NCBI RefSeq assembly: GCF_014805685.1
Contig: NC_060890.1
Span: 14,789,500-14,853,499, forward strand
Source: Silurus meridionalis
Taxonomy: Eukaryota > Chordata > Actinopteri > Siluriformes > Siluridae
Direction of reading: 5' to 3'
DNA length: 64,000 bases
Part shown: piece after piece, positions 39,183-63,718 of the stretch
Layout: each line of letters starts with the position of its first letter
Position numbering within the stretch: the first letter of the stretch is position 1
The notes under the pieces: model-generated
Seen by the model: only the letters and a program-made list of their open reading frames with translations
Database searches by the model: none
Told to the model about the DNA's origin: nothing
Position numbers and translations under genes: made by a program

Positions 39183-42071
39183 CGAGTGTGTATGTTGAGC
39201 ATCATAAATATGAGAAAAGAAACAGAATTTGAGTAGCTGAGCATGTGCCTATTTAATCAACAACCCTACAGGCACAGGAGAAGGTGACAAAGGAAGAGAC
39301 AGCATTTACAGTAAAAAGCATTACAGAAAGGGAGAGGAAAGCTTTTAATGTTAACATCACTATACTGTTGATCAAACTGCTTCTGACCTGCTTAGCACAT
39401 ACTTTAAATAAGAACTGACCAACAAGAATAAGACTAGGCAGGATGTGTAGAAAACTGTTCTTGACTTGAGGATTGACAAGAAGGCAGATTATTACAGTTA
39501 CAGAATTAGTCATATAATTTTTCCTTGACTTATCATTTTTGAAAATTGGCCATTGCTTTGGCTTATTTGGAGGTGGAGAGCTCTTAATGTAAATCAGTGA
39601 AACACTTAGTACTGGCATACAAAGCATCGGTTTAGAGATGTGATGGCAACATATGTGTATGGAAACGCAGAAAAATGCTAATATGCATATGGTATACGAG
39701 TCAGATATTACTCAAATAGCTGTGGGAAAACCATTTCTTTGATATTACAATTTGTTCAATAATACAGGTTTCTGAAGTACCCTTTGTCTTGCAGATTTTT
39801 TTTTTTTCTTTCTCCGTGCTAACAACCTACTGTAAACTCAGGAAATGCTGATAGCTGATGGGTGTGATTGAAGAGCAGAAAACACAAATGTGCAGGACAG
39901 TATGTACATGGTTGGGAACCATGTACATAAAGAAGGAAGCTCAGAAGCAATGATGCGTGAGGGATTATCTACACCAGGCTGCCTCCTGATGTGCTGATTA
40001 TTTTAATCAACTTGGAAGAGTCGACCAACAAATTGATTTATACATTTATTTTGCTGTAAGGTGGCAAAGATAAGACATGAGTCATGAATTCTGATCACAA
40101 AACAATGATTGTGAGGAGAAGATGCGTATGGAAAGGAACAAGTCAGATACAAAAGAAATGAAAAAGAAAACGAAATCTAAAAAGGGCAGTAATCAAAGGT
40201 AGATCCCTCACTTCCTCTAAGGAATATCATCAGGACCGATCTTTTATATAAACACTGAAAATTACAGTAGGAAAAACATTCAGACACTCGAGCTCCAGTG
40301 CTTTGAGAACTCTGAGCTCTGCAGAACGTACTCGGCCAAACATAATTAGAAAACATAAAACTACGAGAAAATGAAAGCAAGACAGAACAAGAGAGATGCA
40401 GCACTTTCATTCTATGTCTGTAGGAATAGTGGACATGTTTTCATTGCTGAGTAAATCCAACAAAGCACACTAACTGAGCATCATGTTTAAAATGTGATTT
40501 TTAATTCTGTACATGTAAATACATGTGATGACAAGGTATTCATTGTTGATTGCTTTTCAGGTCACAATCCTGCACATGCTTGAAAATCGGTTAGAAATCG
40601 ACAGTTCTAAACCCCTCCCGCTACTCTTGCCATATGCCTTCACTGTACACAGGTTATTTCGCTAGAAAGAAAAGAAGCCAGTGCCGAAGTCCGGGCCTGA
40701 TTTCGCCTGCTCCAGGATTATAACCATCAAAACATTTAAAAATGAACAGCGGATTGTAAAATGGTACAGGTTAGCAATTTATCAAAAAGTGAAAGGAAAA
40801 AAAAGAAACAGAAAAAAACCCCAAAGACACAGTAGAAACAAAGAAACAGTATGTGTAGCTGTTCCTGTAATATAAGCCCAGGTACTGAAGCTTTCTTTGA
40901 AGATGGCTGCCATCTGGACTACAGTCTTCCATCCTCGTTAAGAAAAGTTCGACTGCATAACCTCCCGTCCAGCTGGCTAATCTGAACTACATCATCCGGA
41001 CCAGTCAGAAAGCTTTCGGATCGGCCCCATACCCTCTCCACAATAGGAGAATTCTTCATCTGTTCTCAAAGCTCACACTGTATCACAGCTTCTGGCATGC
41101 CCAGTTAACTCAGCATGCATTCTGTTCCCTCTTCATTTAGATATAATAGGCTTGTTGGTTACATGATCTTCCATCCATATGCATAGAATTTTAGAGTGTT
41201 ACATCTGAAGAGTTTGATGTATGAACAGTGATCAGTGCACTTAAACACTCTGCTTCCCATATAACGTCAAAGGGTTTGTGTACAGTCTTAAAACCTATAA
41301 CGATTACAATAAAGGACATGAGAAAAAAAAAATCCCACAAAGACAAAGAACAATGGGTGAGAAATGGAAAGATTGATAGGCAGTGATTGAAAAAATGAGA
41401 CACAATGATGTAGTAAAGAAAACACCCACGACAACAAAAATTTAATGGAGGAAACAATAAGTTATTTGAAAAAACTTCATTTCTAATTGTCAGGATCTTT
41501 TTCAGAAAATCGGGTTCAATGATTAATGCCGTCTACTTCCACCTACAGTGGCAGTGTTCCCTCACTTACAGTCCACACACATGCGCATACTTTTAAAGCC
41601 TATTAATCTGCATTTTTAATTAACACATTGTTAATTGTGCACTCAAGTGTTTGTTCAAAATAAAGTGATCGTTACAGCAGCTGTGCTGGATAATCTGTTA
41701 CTATATCAGGAGGTGGTGGGAAATATCAATAGCATCCCTCATACATATGCCGAATCATGCACACCAACATTCACTCTAATTATATCTCCCTTACACGCGC
41801 GCACACGCGCGCACGCGCACGCACGCGCGCGCGCACGCACACACGCACACACACGCACACGCACACGCACGCACACACACGCACACACACGCACACACAC
41901 GCACACACACGCACTCCCCCCCCAACCAAATCACGGACAGACACCAGAATGTGACAGAGCATAAAGAGAAACTGATTTTTCTCCTGCACTTTATAGAACA
42001 TTACATTAGAAGAGGGGAGAAAGTGACAAGAGGACAGAACTGGTTTGTCAAAAATGGCAAAGGGATTTCTC
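39183..42071 (-). other. sec24c 3' flank and probable 3' UTR
   Basis: The first few hundred bases beyond the stop codon (going down from 42071) probably include the sec24c 3' UTR. They contain the mixed CA/CG tract and candidate ATTAAA signals. Beyond that nothing is recognised. Confidence 0.4.
41790..41913. repeat. Mixed (CA)n/(CG)n tract
   Basis: About 124 bp of unbroken alternating pyrimidine and purine, with CGCGCGCGCACG blocks followed by CACGCACACAC units. It lies about 160 nt beyond the sec24c stop codon and may fall within its 3' UTR. Confidence 0.9.
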
Positions 42072-54919
<12,848 letters not shown>

Positions 54920-56398
54920 TTTCAGTTCATCCCTAAACCTGAGAACAAGAGAAAAAACACTGAGCGGGACATTTGACATGGACACTTATTTCTGAAAGAC
55001 CAGAATTGCTAAACCTGACAAATCCTGGTTTTAACATACAAAAAAGTAAAGCTTTCTCTTCTACAACAGATCTTTAAAAAAAAACCCAAGGTGTTCTTAT
55101 CACAGAGGTGCATCAACAATAAAAACCTGCAGGTACTGCTCACACAGCCAACATTTATATTATAACAAAACCAGACTGTCTTAAATACACACCTTCCACC
55201 ACCTATCTTGTATAAAAGTGGACTCTACAATGGTCATAAAACTAACACCTTATAACTATCTCTAAACTAAAAAAAAGATCTGATCATGAAACGCTTCATG
55301 ATGGATACTATAGCAGCACCAACCCAACATGGACTTCTGAATAATTCAATGTTATCGACACTGTAACACTGTACAGCAGCCAGCGTGTGTGTAACGCTTC
55401 ACTGACTGAAATCATACGCTGGTTACACCAGGTACGAAGCAGCATGGGAGAACCAATTGCCTGGTATCACAGTTATTTTACATTTCGAAGTAGGATTACT
55501 GCAGACTTCCAATAACAAATAAAATGTCCAGATATTAATGCTCACATAATATGAATCTAACCTAAAATGTTGACTAGATATATGAATAGGCAACATGACA
55601 ACATAATATTGTGAGGTTATTTCACATATCACATGTAGTGTTTGAACTTTTTTTAATTGCAATGAAATTACGTGTATTTCCCTCACAATCCAAATTAGAT
55701 CAAGAAATACATTCAAAACATTACAAATAACACTGTAAGCAGTTTGGTGTGTGTAGTTTCTCAAAATAAACTTTTATGGCTATTGTGATGAATATTGTCT
55801 TTTGCCGAAAAATGACTTTTGTATCAATATTTTTCCACACCCACCACATCGAAATCCATACAAGTAACATATAGTAATATTTTACACAAATCACCTACTC
55901 AGCTTGAACAGTTCACTAGCAAACTTTAGTAGTTTACCTCCCCAGTACACCAGGCCACTGGAAACCAGTTGCGTAAAAAGAAACACCCTGAGCTAGCTAA
56001 ACAACTAGCAAGCTAATATGTTTGCCGAGCAAGCTAACAGGACAGGTTTATATATCTATATATAAAAGAGCTAATAGGAATAATGAATGTGCGCTGCATA
56101 AATACTCAGGATTATCATGTAATGATGGCATGTTCCTGAAGCCGGTTCAGGACTAGCACCGGGCCTTTAACAGATAGCATCGATTTCAGACAAGACAGCG
56201 AGAGATCTTTAACCAAACACAACAAATAAAAAACCAACAGCTAATCAAGCAGCCAGTGTTTCAAACGCGACATCACAAATCAGCCCGGAGGCTGGTCAAA
56301 CAGGTGGAGATGATCTAAAGCCAGGTAGAAGAAACGCTAACGTTAGCAAGCCTGTTAGCCCAGAGCCAGGCAGGGGCAGGCAGACATTTCCCTCTTAC

Positions 56399-56560
56399 CG
56401 CCACTCTAAACCGAGACGTTAAGAAGCGCTCCAGCGGGGAATCTGCTCCTTTTAGCGGATCACAGAGATCTACGCAGATTGTTCTGTAGTGAGGAGAAGC
56501 ACAGCAGTCACCTCCCGGGATCGCGATCGACCACTAGCGCCTGCTTAATCCCTTTCTTTC
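56399..56560 (-). other. sec24c: sec24c non-coding exon 1 (5' UTR), start approximate
   Basis: On the minus strand this CpG-containing stretch runs to a good donor, GGCG|GTAAGAGG, with the intron starting at 56398. It splices naturally to the coding exon acceptor at 54938, which is preceded by TTCTCAG and lies 19 nt before the ATG. The transcription start is a guess. Confidence 0.55.
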
Positions 56561-56780
56561 CACCTCGATTTTCTCCAGCCGTCGCATTAGCACCGCGATG
56601 ACATTCGCGCCGGAAGCATAGCAACTTTGTGCCACGTCCACTTCCGGTTCCGTGAGCGTATAGTTTTTTTTGTTTTCTTTTATTACGTCATCTGTCAGAG
56701 ACCTACTAGCGCGTCTATACACCATGCACGCCTACCAGTGTTTGTGCAAAGAGTTCCGGGTTCATCTTTAGAGACGACGG
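56561..56780. promoter_or_regulatory. Probable bidirectional promoter between sec24c and hexd
   Basis: The short CpG-containing interval between the sec24c first exon (minus) and a plausible hexd leader (plus) carries two ETS-type cores: CGCCGGAAGC near 56608-56617 and ACTTCCGG at 56640-56647. No TATA box is seen. On the plus strand, GACGACG|GTATGT at about 56779 would serve as the donor of a non-coding hexd exon. The arrangement is inferred; start sites are not visible in sequence. Confidence 0.5.
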
Positions 56781-57059
56781 TATGTACAGATGCAGATTTG
56801 TTTTTCTTTTCTTTTTATAATAAAATAGTTTTGCCTGCTGCGCTCGAGACTCGAGCTGGACATCAGTATGTTAATGATGCAATCATCGTCATATTTTTAT
56901 AGTGTCCAGGGGCAAACATTCTCAAAAATATGTTGTGTTACATTACACAAGTAGACCCGATGTGATGTTCTGGTCAGCTCTGAATAGATAGATACATAGA
57001 TGGATGGATATTTATTTTACATTTATCTGCAATTCTTTAAATGGATGGATTGATCGATC

Positions 57060-57440
57060 AAAAGTGAGTGCAACCCTCACATTTCAGCAACTATTTTTTA
57101 TTTTAGAGAAAAGAAACTTGGATATATGTTAGAGTAGTCAGTGTGCAGCTAGTATAGCAATACAGGTTTACTGTCCAACATACAGCCATTATTGTCAAAA
57201 TAACTGGCAAATAAAGTGCGTACACCCTAAATAAACATGTCAAAACTGTGTTCAAAGTGTCATTATTTTGTGTGAGCAACATTGTTATGTAGCACTACCT
57301 TAATACTTTTGGGCATGTAATTTACCAGAGCTGCACATGTTGCTGGGATCCTCTCTCATTCCTCCATAATGACATCATAGAGCTGCTTGTCACTTGCTCA
57401 ATAGCGTTCAGGTCTGGAGACATACTTAGAATAGACTATT
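57060..57440 (-). mobile_element. Tc1-like relic, copy 3
   Basis: Closely follows the copy at 2155 in the same order: TACAGCCATTATTGTCAAAA, ACTGGCAAATAAAGTGCGTA, TTTTGTGTGAGCAACATTGT, ATGTAGCACTACCTTAATAC and GTTCAGGTCTGGAGACATAC. The coding part is eroded and cut short. Confidence 0.75.
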
Positions 57441-57509
57441 GGGAATAATTTAATACATATTCATGGACAAAAATATATAAAGCATAATAAATTAATTGGG
57501 ATTCAGCCA

Positions 57510-57510
<1 letters not shown>

Positions 57511-57581
<71 letters not shown>

Positions 57582-57605
57582 AATGTATGTATGTATGTAT
57601 GTATG
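57511..57605. repeat. (CTAT)n then (GTAT)n compound microsatellite
   Basis: About 70 bp of (CTAT)n followed by ATGTATGTATGTATGTATG. Lies upstream of the hexd coding region. Confidence 0.9.
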
Positions 57606-57815
57606 ATGTATGTGTGAGAGAGAAAAAGAGAGAGAGTATACATTATTGGTTTCACAGGGAAATGTTTTCATGAGTCGTGAGGAAGTGGGAGAACCTTTAC
57701 ATGGAACACACAATAGCCATAAGACCGTGCACTGAAAAAAGACATAAAACCTAATCCTAAACCAGACCCTGGAGCTGTGAAATGGGAATGCTACCTGTTG
57801 CATCACTGTGCCATC

Positions 57816-58321
57816 TACCGTATTTTTTGGACTATAAGCTGCTACTTTCTTCCTACGCTTTGAACCCCACGGCCTAAACAACGAAGCGGCTAATTTATGA
57901 ATTTTATTAAAATTAGTGACACAACATTAGACCAATGAAATTTCCGAACAGAATCAAAAAAACCGCACCTTTACCTGTGTTCTGAGCTGCACGGCTACGG
58001 GAGAAAAAACTTTTTTTTAAACGCACGACGATGCCAAAAGAAAAACTCCCAAAAGAAATAGTTGTGAAAGGAAGGAGGAAGACAGTGAACAATGACTTTC
58101 TTGGTAGGCTACTGTTTAGATACAAGCCATTGTAGCGCGTTGAGTCTGGGTCATGGGAGAGCTCGCTAACTCCAGTTGCAACAGAAATCATATAAGCACA
58201 GACAGGTTTCCAAAACTCGTGCTTTTTTATTTTTGAGTAACGTGTCTTGCGTTAAAGCCTGTGAAAAGTACATTGGTGTAGATTATATATGGGTGCGCTT
58301 TATAATCCGGAAATTACGGTA
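57816..58321. mobile_element. 506-bp TIR DNA transposon, non-autonomous
   Basis: The left end TACCGTATTTTTTGGACTAT and the right end TTATAATCCGGAAATTACGG plus TA are inverted copies of each other, with TA at the very edges as a possible target duplication. The interior has a short plus-strand reading (MPKEKLPKEIVVKGRRK) followed by stops, so any transposase is lost. Confidence 0.7.
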
Positions 58322-58628
58322 AATACCTTCTTGCTTGACATGCCTGGTTGGCATGGGGTATTGTTAATGTTTGATATTTGATCCTCACAAGAAAATGCAG
58401 TTTAAACAAACGTTTCTATTATGTACACATACATCGTATACACATAACAGTCACATATTTAGACATGTAGTTGCAGTCATGTCATCTGTATTTACTTATC
58501 AGTACTATACAAAAAACTGACATAAGGCTTGTGCAGAAAACAATAAAAATGTTTAAATATACTAATACATGTCAGGACCCATGCATTTCTACAATGTTTA
58601 TGTTACAGATCACACAACAGGATCTGCC

Positions 58629-58715
58629 ATGGATGTTTGTTTATTGTCAAGAAGCAAAAAACTAGTTCACTTGGATTTAAAAGGCGCGCCTCCAAGAATT
58701 AACTATCTACATGAG
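58629..58715 (+). CDS. hexd: hexd coding block 1
   Basis: 29 codons from ATG to CAT GAG|GTACAG, including [18 protein letters not shown]. An acceptor-like TTACAG at 58608 suggests the exon starts at 58609, with 20 nt of leader. Confidence 0.85.
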
Positions 58716-61700
58716 GTACAGAAAGAACAGATGTTTTTCTGCATGTTGCTTAGTCTTAGTACAGCCCTGTAGATCTTACTTTAACACTTTCATCCACAGT
58801 TACTTCACCTTTTTGCTGATCTTGGTGCAAATGGCATCCTTATTGAATATGAGGATATGTTTCCCTATGAAGGAGAGCTGAAGATCCTTCAGTCCAAATC
58901 TCACCCACCCTACAGGTAAAAAGACTTATGTATTTAAAACTTATCTTCGTATGTTTTACCCGAATTTCCATCAGGGATATGAGCTATTATATCCAATTGA
59001 TGTCTATCTGATACCAGTGTTACTGATTCACATACAGCCGAGAAGAGATTATTGCCATTCAGGATGTTGCTTACTCCAGAGGGTTGGAGGTTATTCCTCT
59101 AGTGCAGACATTTGGACACCTTGAAGTGAGTGAGAGAGGTGAAAAATGTTTGGTCCTGAAAAAAATCCCTGATGTCATATAGATGATTAACTCTTGCATG
59201 TGGTACAACTACATAGACAGTTTGTGATGATTTTATTTTCATGACATACACTGGCTTGTATTACTTCTTCCTGCCAGTTTGTCTTAAAGCACAACACCTT
59301 CAGCAAATTGCGAGAATTAAGACACTGTCTGGGAACCCTGAACCCACATTGCAAGCAAGGACTTACTCTTATACTGGAAATGCTGCAGCAAGTCATGGGG
59401 CTTCACCCGAGGAGCACTTTTCTACACATTGGGGCAGACGAGGTACTGCACAAGTTTGACAAAGAGCTGTTTATTCTGTAATATGATTGATCAAAAAGCA
59501 CTGATTAATTTTTCAGAACATCACATCCCTGAGTAGGTTTCGGAGGAACGTTGTTTCGTTTTTACTGTGTACTGTGTACCACTGTGTATAGTAAAAATGA
59601 CAATAAAAGCCACTTGACTTGACTTGACTAGTGCTGACTGTACATGAACCCAAAATTTATATTAACATACTTTTTCTAATGTTGTCACTTGTTCACATGA
59701 ACTTATTTGTTAGAAACACAACAATCTTAACAAAAGGCAAATAATAAATGAATACTATTTGTTTATTGTTGTTTTACGAGAAAAAAAACATAGTCCTTAT
59801 ACATTATGTTGAATAGACAGTTGAAGCTTTCTGTAAAGAGATGTTTATATTTGTATTTATGGAAGGAGTCTTCAGTATGAGCTCTTACAACAGTCAGCGT
59901 TTCCCCGGACATAGAGGCTATTGTGTTGCAGTTTCTCTGTAACATGACAAGCTGTGATTTTTGTTTAATTAACTACAAGTGAAAAAAAATACAGAGGCTG
60001 CAGAAGAATCCACTGTGTATAGCTGCTAAATGATAAAGAGAACTTACTTGTCTTGAGGATTTTCCACAACATTGAATGTAATGTATTTATTAGCTATGAG
60101 TTATGTTATCCTTTAGTTGTAAATTGGTGTGTTCTAGAAGTAGAAGCTTCCATGTGCTGTTTTCGGAAAATACTTAACTTTTGGTTCTCTCTGGCTGATT
60201 ATTTTCATTTTCCATTAACTGCTTTTGATTCTGACCTATTTTTTATAAATGATCATTTACTATCTCCTGCCTTTGTTCAATGTGTCAAGCATTACATTTT
60301 CTTCTCATGGTCTGTATCTTGTTGCAGCCCAGAAGAAGCAGTCCAGAGTAGGATATATCCTTTAATGAAGATGAATGTGGATCAATTTATTCGTATTTTC
60401 TCAGGTATACATGCTGGGACAAGGAGAGGAGTCGAAAGAGTGGTTAAGTGTTCCAGGTCACAATGTTGAAAAGCTGTTCCTTGATCATGTCACTAAGGTG
60501 GCAAAAGGAATTAAGGAGACTTACCCCAGCCTTAGTGTGATAATGTGGGACGACATGCTGAGGCACATGACCACTGACACCATTAAAGGTAAACTTGCGT
60601 TAAGCCGTTTTTGTAATGTTAACAAGTGTATGTTGTATCAGATCACAGAATTGTTACAGTGTAACATTAACAGTTATGCTGTAAATGTGATGCATTTGTC
60701 AATTATAAGATCATTCAGTAGAGTTATTGAATATATACTGTATCTTTTTATTTTTAGATAGTGGCCTAATTGGACTTGTGCAGCCCATGCTGTGGGACTA
60801 CAGTCCTACAATGGATGTGGCCCACAATAGTAAGTTTGTTTTTGCTAATGATTGCAGTTATTTTATTTTATTATTATTTTTAATTTTAAAAGCTGTGTGC
60901 CCCATTGCCCTTTTTTTGTCCATTATAATATATACTATTCCAGTATATGTACAATTCCAGTATATGATTTTCCATTATAATGCATACTTTACTTATGCTA
61001 AAAATCATCTTGTGTTCATATATAAAACATACATTGGAGATAGGAAAACATGTCAGGCCTGATACTGCTCTAGCATTTCTGGCCAATATTAATCTGTATA
61101 GAATATTGCCATAGCCTTAATTATATCTATATATAACTCAATTCAGTCTGAATTAAAGAAAACATTATTAAACCTTTTTAAAGACTCGGTACAATAATCA
61201 GGCCCACATTACATTTCCCACCATTGTTGCGCATTTATTTATTCTATTAATTTCCTGCTGTTACGGAATCAGCTGTATAATTATAAATACTTTTTTAATT
61301 AATAATTAAGCAATTATTGGAGAATGTACAATTTAAAGATGAATAAAACATCCATTCTCTCCACTCAGTTATGCTAATGGAGAAATACAAAGAAGCAGGT
61401 TTATCCCAGCAGTGGATTGCGAGTTCTTTCAAAGGCTCCACCACTGTATACACATGTGTAACCAGCACACAAAGACATGTGGACAATCATGTTCAATGGT
61501 TAAAAGTGTTGTCTGGTCTTTCACCTGGTGTGGATCTACAGGGCATTGCACTCACTGGCTGGCAAAGGTACCATGCTGTTTAGATTCTTAATCCAAGAAT
61601 CTTGATATTTTAAAATAATATATTCTGAATGATGTATGTTTATGTGTATATATCTATACTTATCTATATCTAGATATGACCATCTGTCTGTTCTATGTGA

Positions 61701-63303
61701 ACTGATACCTCTTGGCTTGCACTCTCTTGCCTCATGTCTGCAGACTCTACAGCATGGTCTGTCTGTACAATTTGCACCTTTTTTGAGTACATACTGTACC
61801 ATTACTCTATAAAACATTAAACAGCACCATTGATGCCTTATAAATCAATACAAAAATGAGACAAAGAATACTTAATAGAGCTCATAGCTATTTTTTTTTT
61901 TGCGTTGTCTTTAGGAAGCTTTACTCAAGAAGCACAGCACAAGGTGATGGAGGCACTTGGCACAGAGACAACTGAAGTTGGCGATATAGAGAGGTATTAA
62001 ATGTTAATGATGTATATTGGGCATTCAGTGAAATTATGATTTTTCTTCACTCCCCGGTGAAGGACTGGTATCACACTTAGGAAGTTTTTTCACGTTGCAT
62101 CCATTTCCCCCTAGAGATCCAACAAAGAAGAGAAAATACTTTCTGTGGAGAAATGAAAGAATTTTACTTAAACAATTTTGATGAAAAGTTGCCACATTTT
62201 TTCAGGACACATCAATGATAAAATAAAAAGAATGATATCACAGTCCAAGCAGTACCACATGCTTATTTAACTACTGTTTGTTTGTTTGTGTTTGTGTGGG
62301 TTTTTTTTTTCATTTTGCATAAGCGAAATATCTGCATAACAATTTTAAAATGAAGGAATATATTGAGTTATACATTTGCCATATTTTTAATCTACATATT
62401 GCTTTAAAATATTTTAGAATTGGAAATCACTTTACATGCTACTTCAGATGTTTTGTTCACTTGTTTACTGTTGTACCTGTATGTTCAGTTTGTCTCAAGG
62501 TTCCTCTCGCTCATATACTGGCATGAGATTTGCTGAACTCATTGTACAGCTGACAGCCATGCTGGAGTCTGAAGATTTTAGACACTTTGAGAGCAATATG
62601 TAAGTCATTCAAATCACAACATAACATCATTAACACCATTTGTTCAGAATGTTAAAATGATACTGATTTAATAAAGGATTTAATGTGAATGCATTTATAC
62701 AACTTTGCAACATATTTAACTGAACTTCTCATATGTATTTTTGAACTTTTTTCTAGGTATGTGAGAGGCTGGTTCTCCCCTTATCAGAGGCAGCAGAAGA
62801 CCGTCAACCCACTTATTGCACATCAAATTCAGAATCAGGCACAAATGTAAGTTTTAAAGTGGTTTTATACTATGCACATTTACAGAGAGTCTTTATAATG
62901 CTAGGTTCAGTTAAATATCAGTGATAATTAATCATGTAGTTCTAGGCGTCAACAAACAAAAATCTTCCAGTTTCATTTGGACATCAAAACAAGCGAAGCG
63001 CAAACAGCTCACACACCCTGTTTATAATCCTCTGATATCTGCTCTATGAAATAATCTTGAACTTTTATATGACTCACATTTTTTTATATTTATTTTTATA
63101 CCAGGTTCCTGGAAACTGTAGAGCTCAAGGTGCAGGAGGTGAGGCAGGAGATGAAAGTGCTTTATCCAGACACAACAGTGGAGGAATGGGTTTCTCAGCA
63201 TATCACTCCAGTACTAAAGCCCATTCAAGTCTTACTGACTGATCTCCAAACTGCCTTGGATGATATGGGAATTTCCATCAGTGAATCTCACAGTGAACAT
63301 TAA
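58629..63303 (+). CDS. hexd: Hexosaminidase D (GH20 beta-N-acetylhexosaminidase)
   Basis: HEXD is a nucleocytoplasmic GH20 glycosidase that removes terminal GalNAc/GlcNAc from substrates. I rebuilt 11 coding exons (58629-58715, 58800-58915, 59038-59125, 59278-59442, 60405-60588, 60758-60829, 61369-61567, 61674-61756, 61915-61993, 62489-62599, 62757-62846, 63105-63303 gives 12 blocks in all). All are GT-AG with consistent phases, for 490 residues. Motifs: [16 protein letters not shown] (about 12-27), [32 protein letters not shown], the catalytic Asp-Glu pair in LHIGADE (D151-E152), MWDDMLR (about 199-205), LVQPMLWDY and LTGWQRYDH. There is no N-terminal signal peptide, as expected for HexD and unlike lysosomal HexA/B. 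The first ATG of the first coding block was taken as the start; non-coding leader exons upstream are likely. An AATAAA lies 10 nt after the stop. Confidence 0.94.
58800..58915 (+). CDS. hexd: hexd coding block 2
   Basis: Encodes [20 protein letters not shown] and [18 protein letters not shown]. Phase 0 in, phase 2 out. Confidence 0.95.
59038..59125 (+). CDS. hexd: hexd coding block 3
   Basis: Encodes [20 protein letters not shown] and LVQTFGHLE. Phase 2 in, phase 0 out. Confidence 0.95.
59278..59442 (+). CDS. hexd: hexd coding block 4, catalytic Asp-Glu
   Basis: 55 codons from [20 protein letters not shown] to FLHIGADE. The last two residues are the GH20 catalytic pair, D151 and E152. Phase 0 on both sides. 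Confidence 0.96.
59525..59632 (+). repeat. 3' tail of the same TTGAC-ending repeat, hexd intron
   Basis: GGAACGTTGTTTCGTTTTTA ... ATGACAATAAAAGCCACTTG then ACTTGACTTGAC, matching 190-285. Confidence 0.55.
60405..60588 (+). CDS. hexd: hexd coding block 5
   Basis: Starts [14 protein letters not shown] directly after the catalytic Glu and includes [13 protein letters not shown]. Phase 0 in, phase 1 out. Confidence 0.95.
60758..60829 (+). CDS. hexd: hexd coding block 6
   Basis: 72 nt encoding [20 protein letters not shown] and AHN. Phase 1 in and out. Confidence 0.94.
61369..61567 (+). CDS. hexd: hexd coding block 7
   Basis: Encodes [41 protein letters not shown] and [13 protein letters not shown]. 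Phase 1 in, phase 2 out. Confidence 0.95.
61674..61756 (+). CDS. hexd: hexd coding block 8
   Basis: Completes TGWQ-RYDH and continues [20 protein letters not shown]. Phase 2 in, phase 1 out. Confidence 0.94.
61915..61993 (+). CDS. hexd: hexd coding block 9
   Basis: Encodes [20 protein letters not shown] and EVGDIE, aligning with the GGFAEDVVKANVEKLLG region of mammalian HEXD as recalled. Phase 1 in, phase 2 out. Confidence 0.9.
62489..62599 (+). CDS. hexd: hexd coding block 10
   Basis: Encodes [20 protein letters not shown] and [17 protein letters not shown]. Phase 2 in and out. Confidence 0.9.
62757..62846 (+). CDS. hexd: hexd coding block 11
   Basis: Encodes [20 protein letters not shown] and [10 protein letters not shown], matching the conserved GWFSPY motif. 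Phase 2 in and out. Confidence 0.94.
63105..63303 (+). CDS. hexd: hexd coding block 12 (stop codon)
   Basis: Encodes [37 protein letters not shown] and the C-terminal tail, then TAA at 63301-63303. Confidence 0.94.
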
Positions 63304-63312
63304 ATTTCAATT

Positions 63313-63318
63313 AATAAA
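63313..63318 (+). terminator. hexd: hexd polyadenylation signal AATAAA
   Basis: A perfect AATAAA lies 10 nt after the hexd stop codon, so the 3' UTR would be very short. Further AT-rich hexamers downstream could give longer forms. Confidence 0.65.
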
Positions 63319-63639
63319 ACATTTTTATAAATACAGAAACATACATCTTTTATTGCAAGAAGAGTATAGTTGTTTGCTAATATTTTAGGTGATATTGCTG
63401 GATATCGAATAGATATGCTAAATATTTTTTACATTCATTATATAAATGCCAAATATTATTTGAGCTATATTTTGGCTCTCATCTGGTTGCACTTTCTTCT
63501 CTGCTATAAACGGTTAATATCTGATTTATTATTAACCAATTAATGTGTACAATTCAGCTGTGAATTTATTGTGTGAATATGTTTAATTTTTAATATCAAT
63601 TAATTAAACACATTATAATTTTTGTTTGACCATATTTTT

Positions 63640-63718
<79 letters not shown>

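Larger units (their letters stand above)
56781..58628 (+). other. hexd: hexd leader intron/upstream region
   Basis: No coding signal. It contains a Tc1-like relic (about 57060-57440), a (CTAT)n microsatellite and a 506-bp TIR element (57816-58321). It is presumably intron 1 if the leader exon near 56779 is real. Confidence 0.4.
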
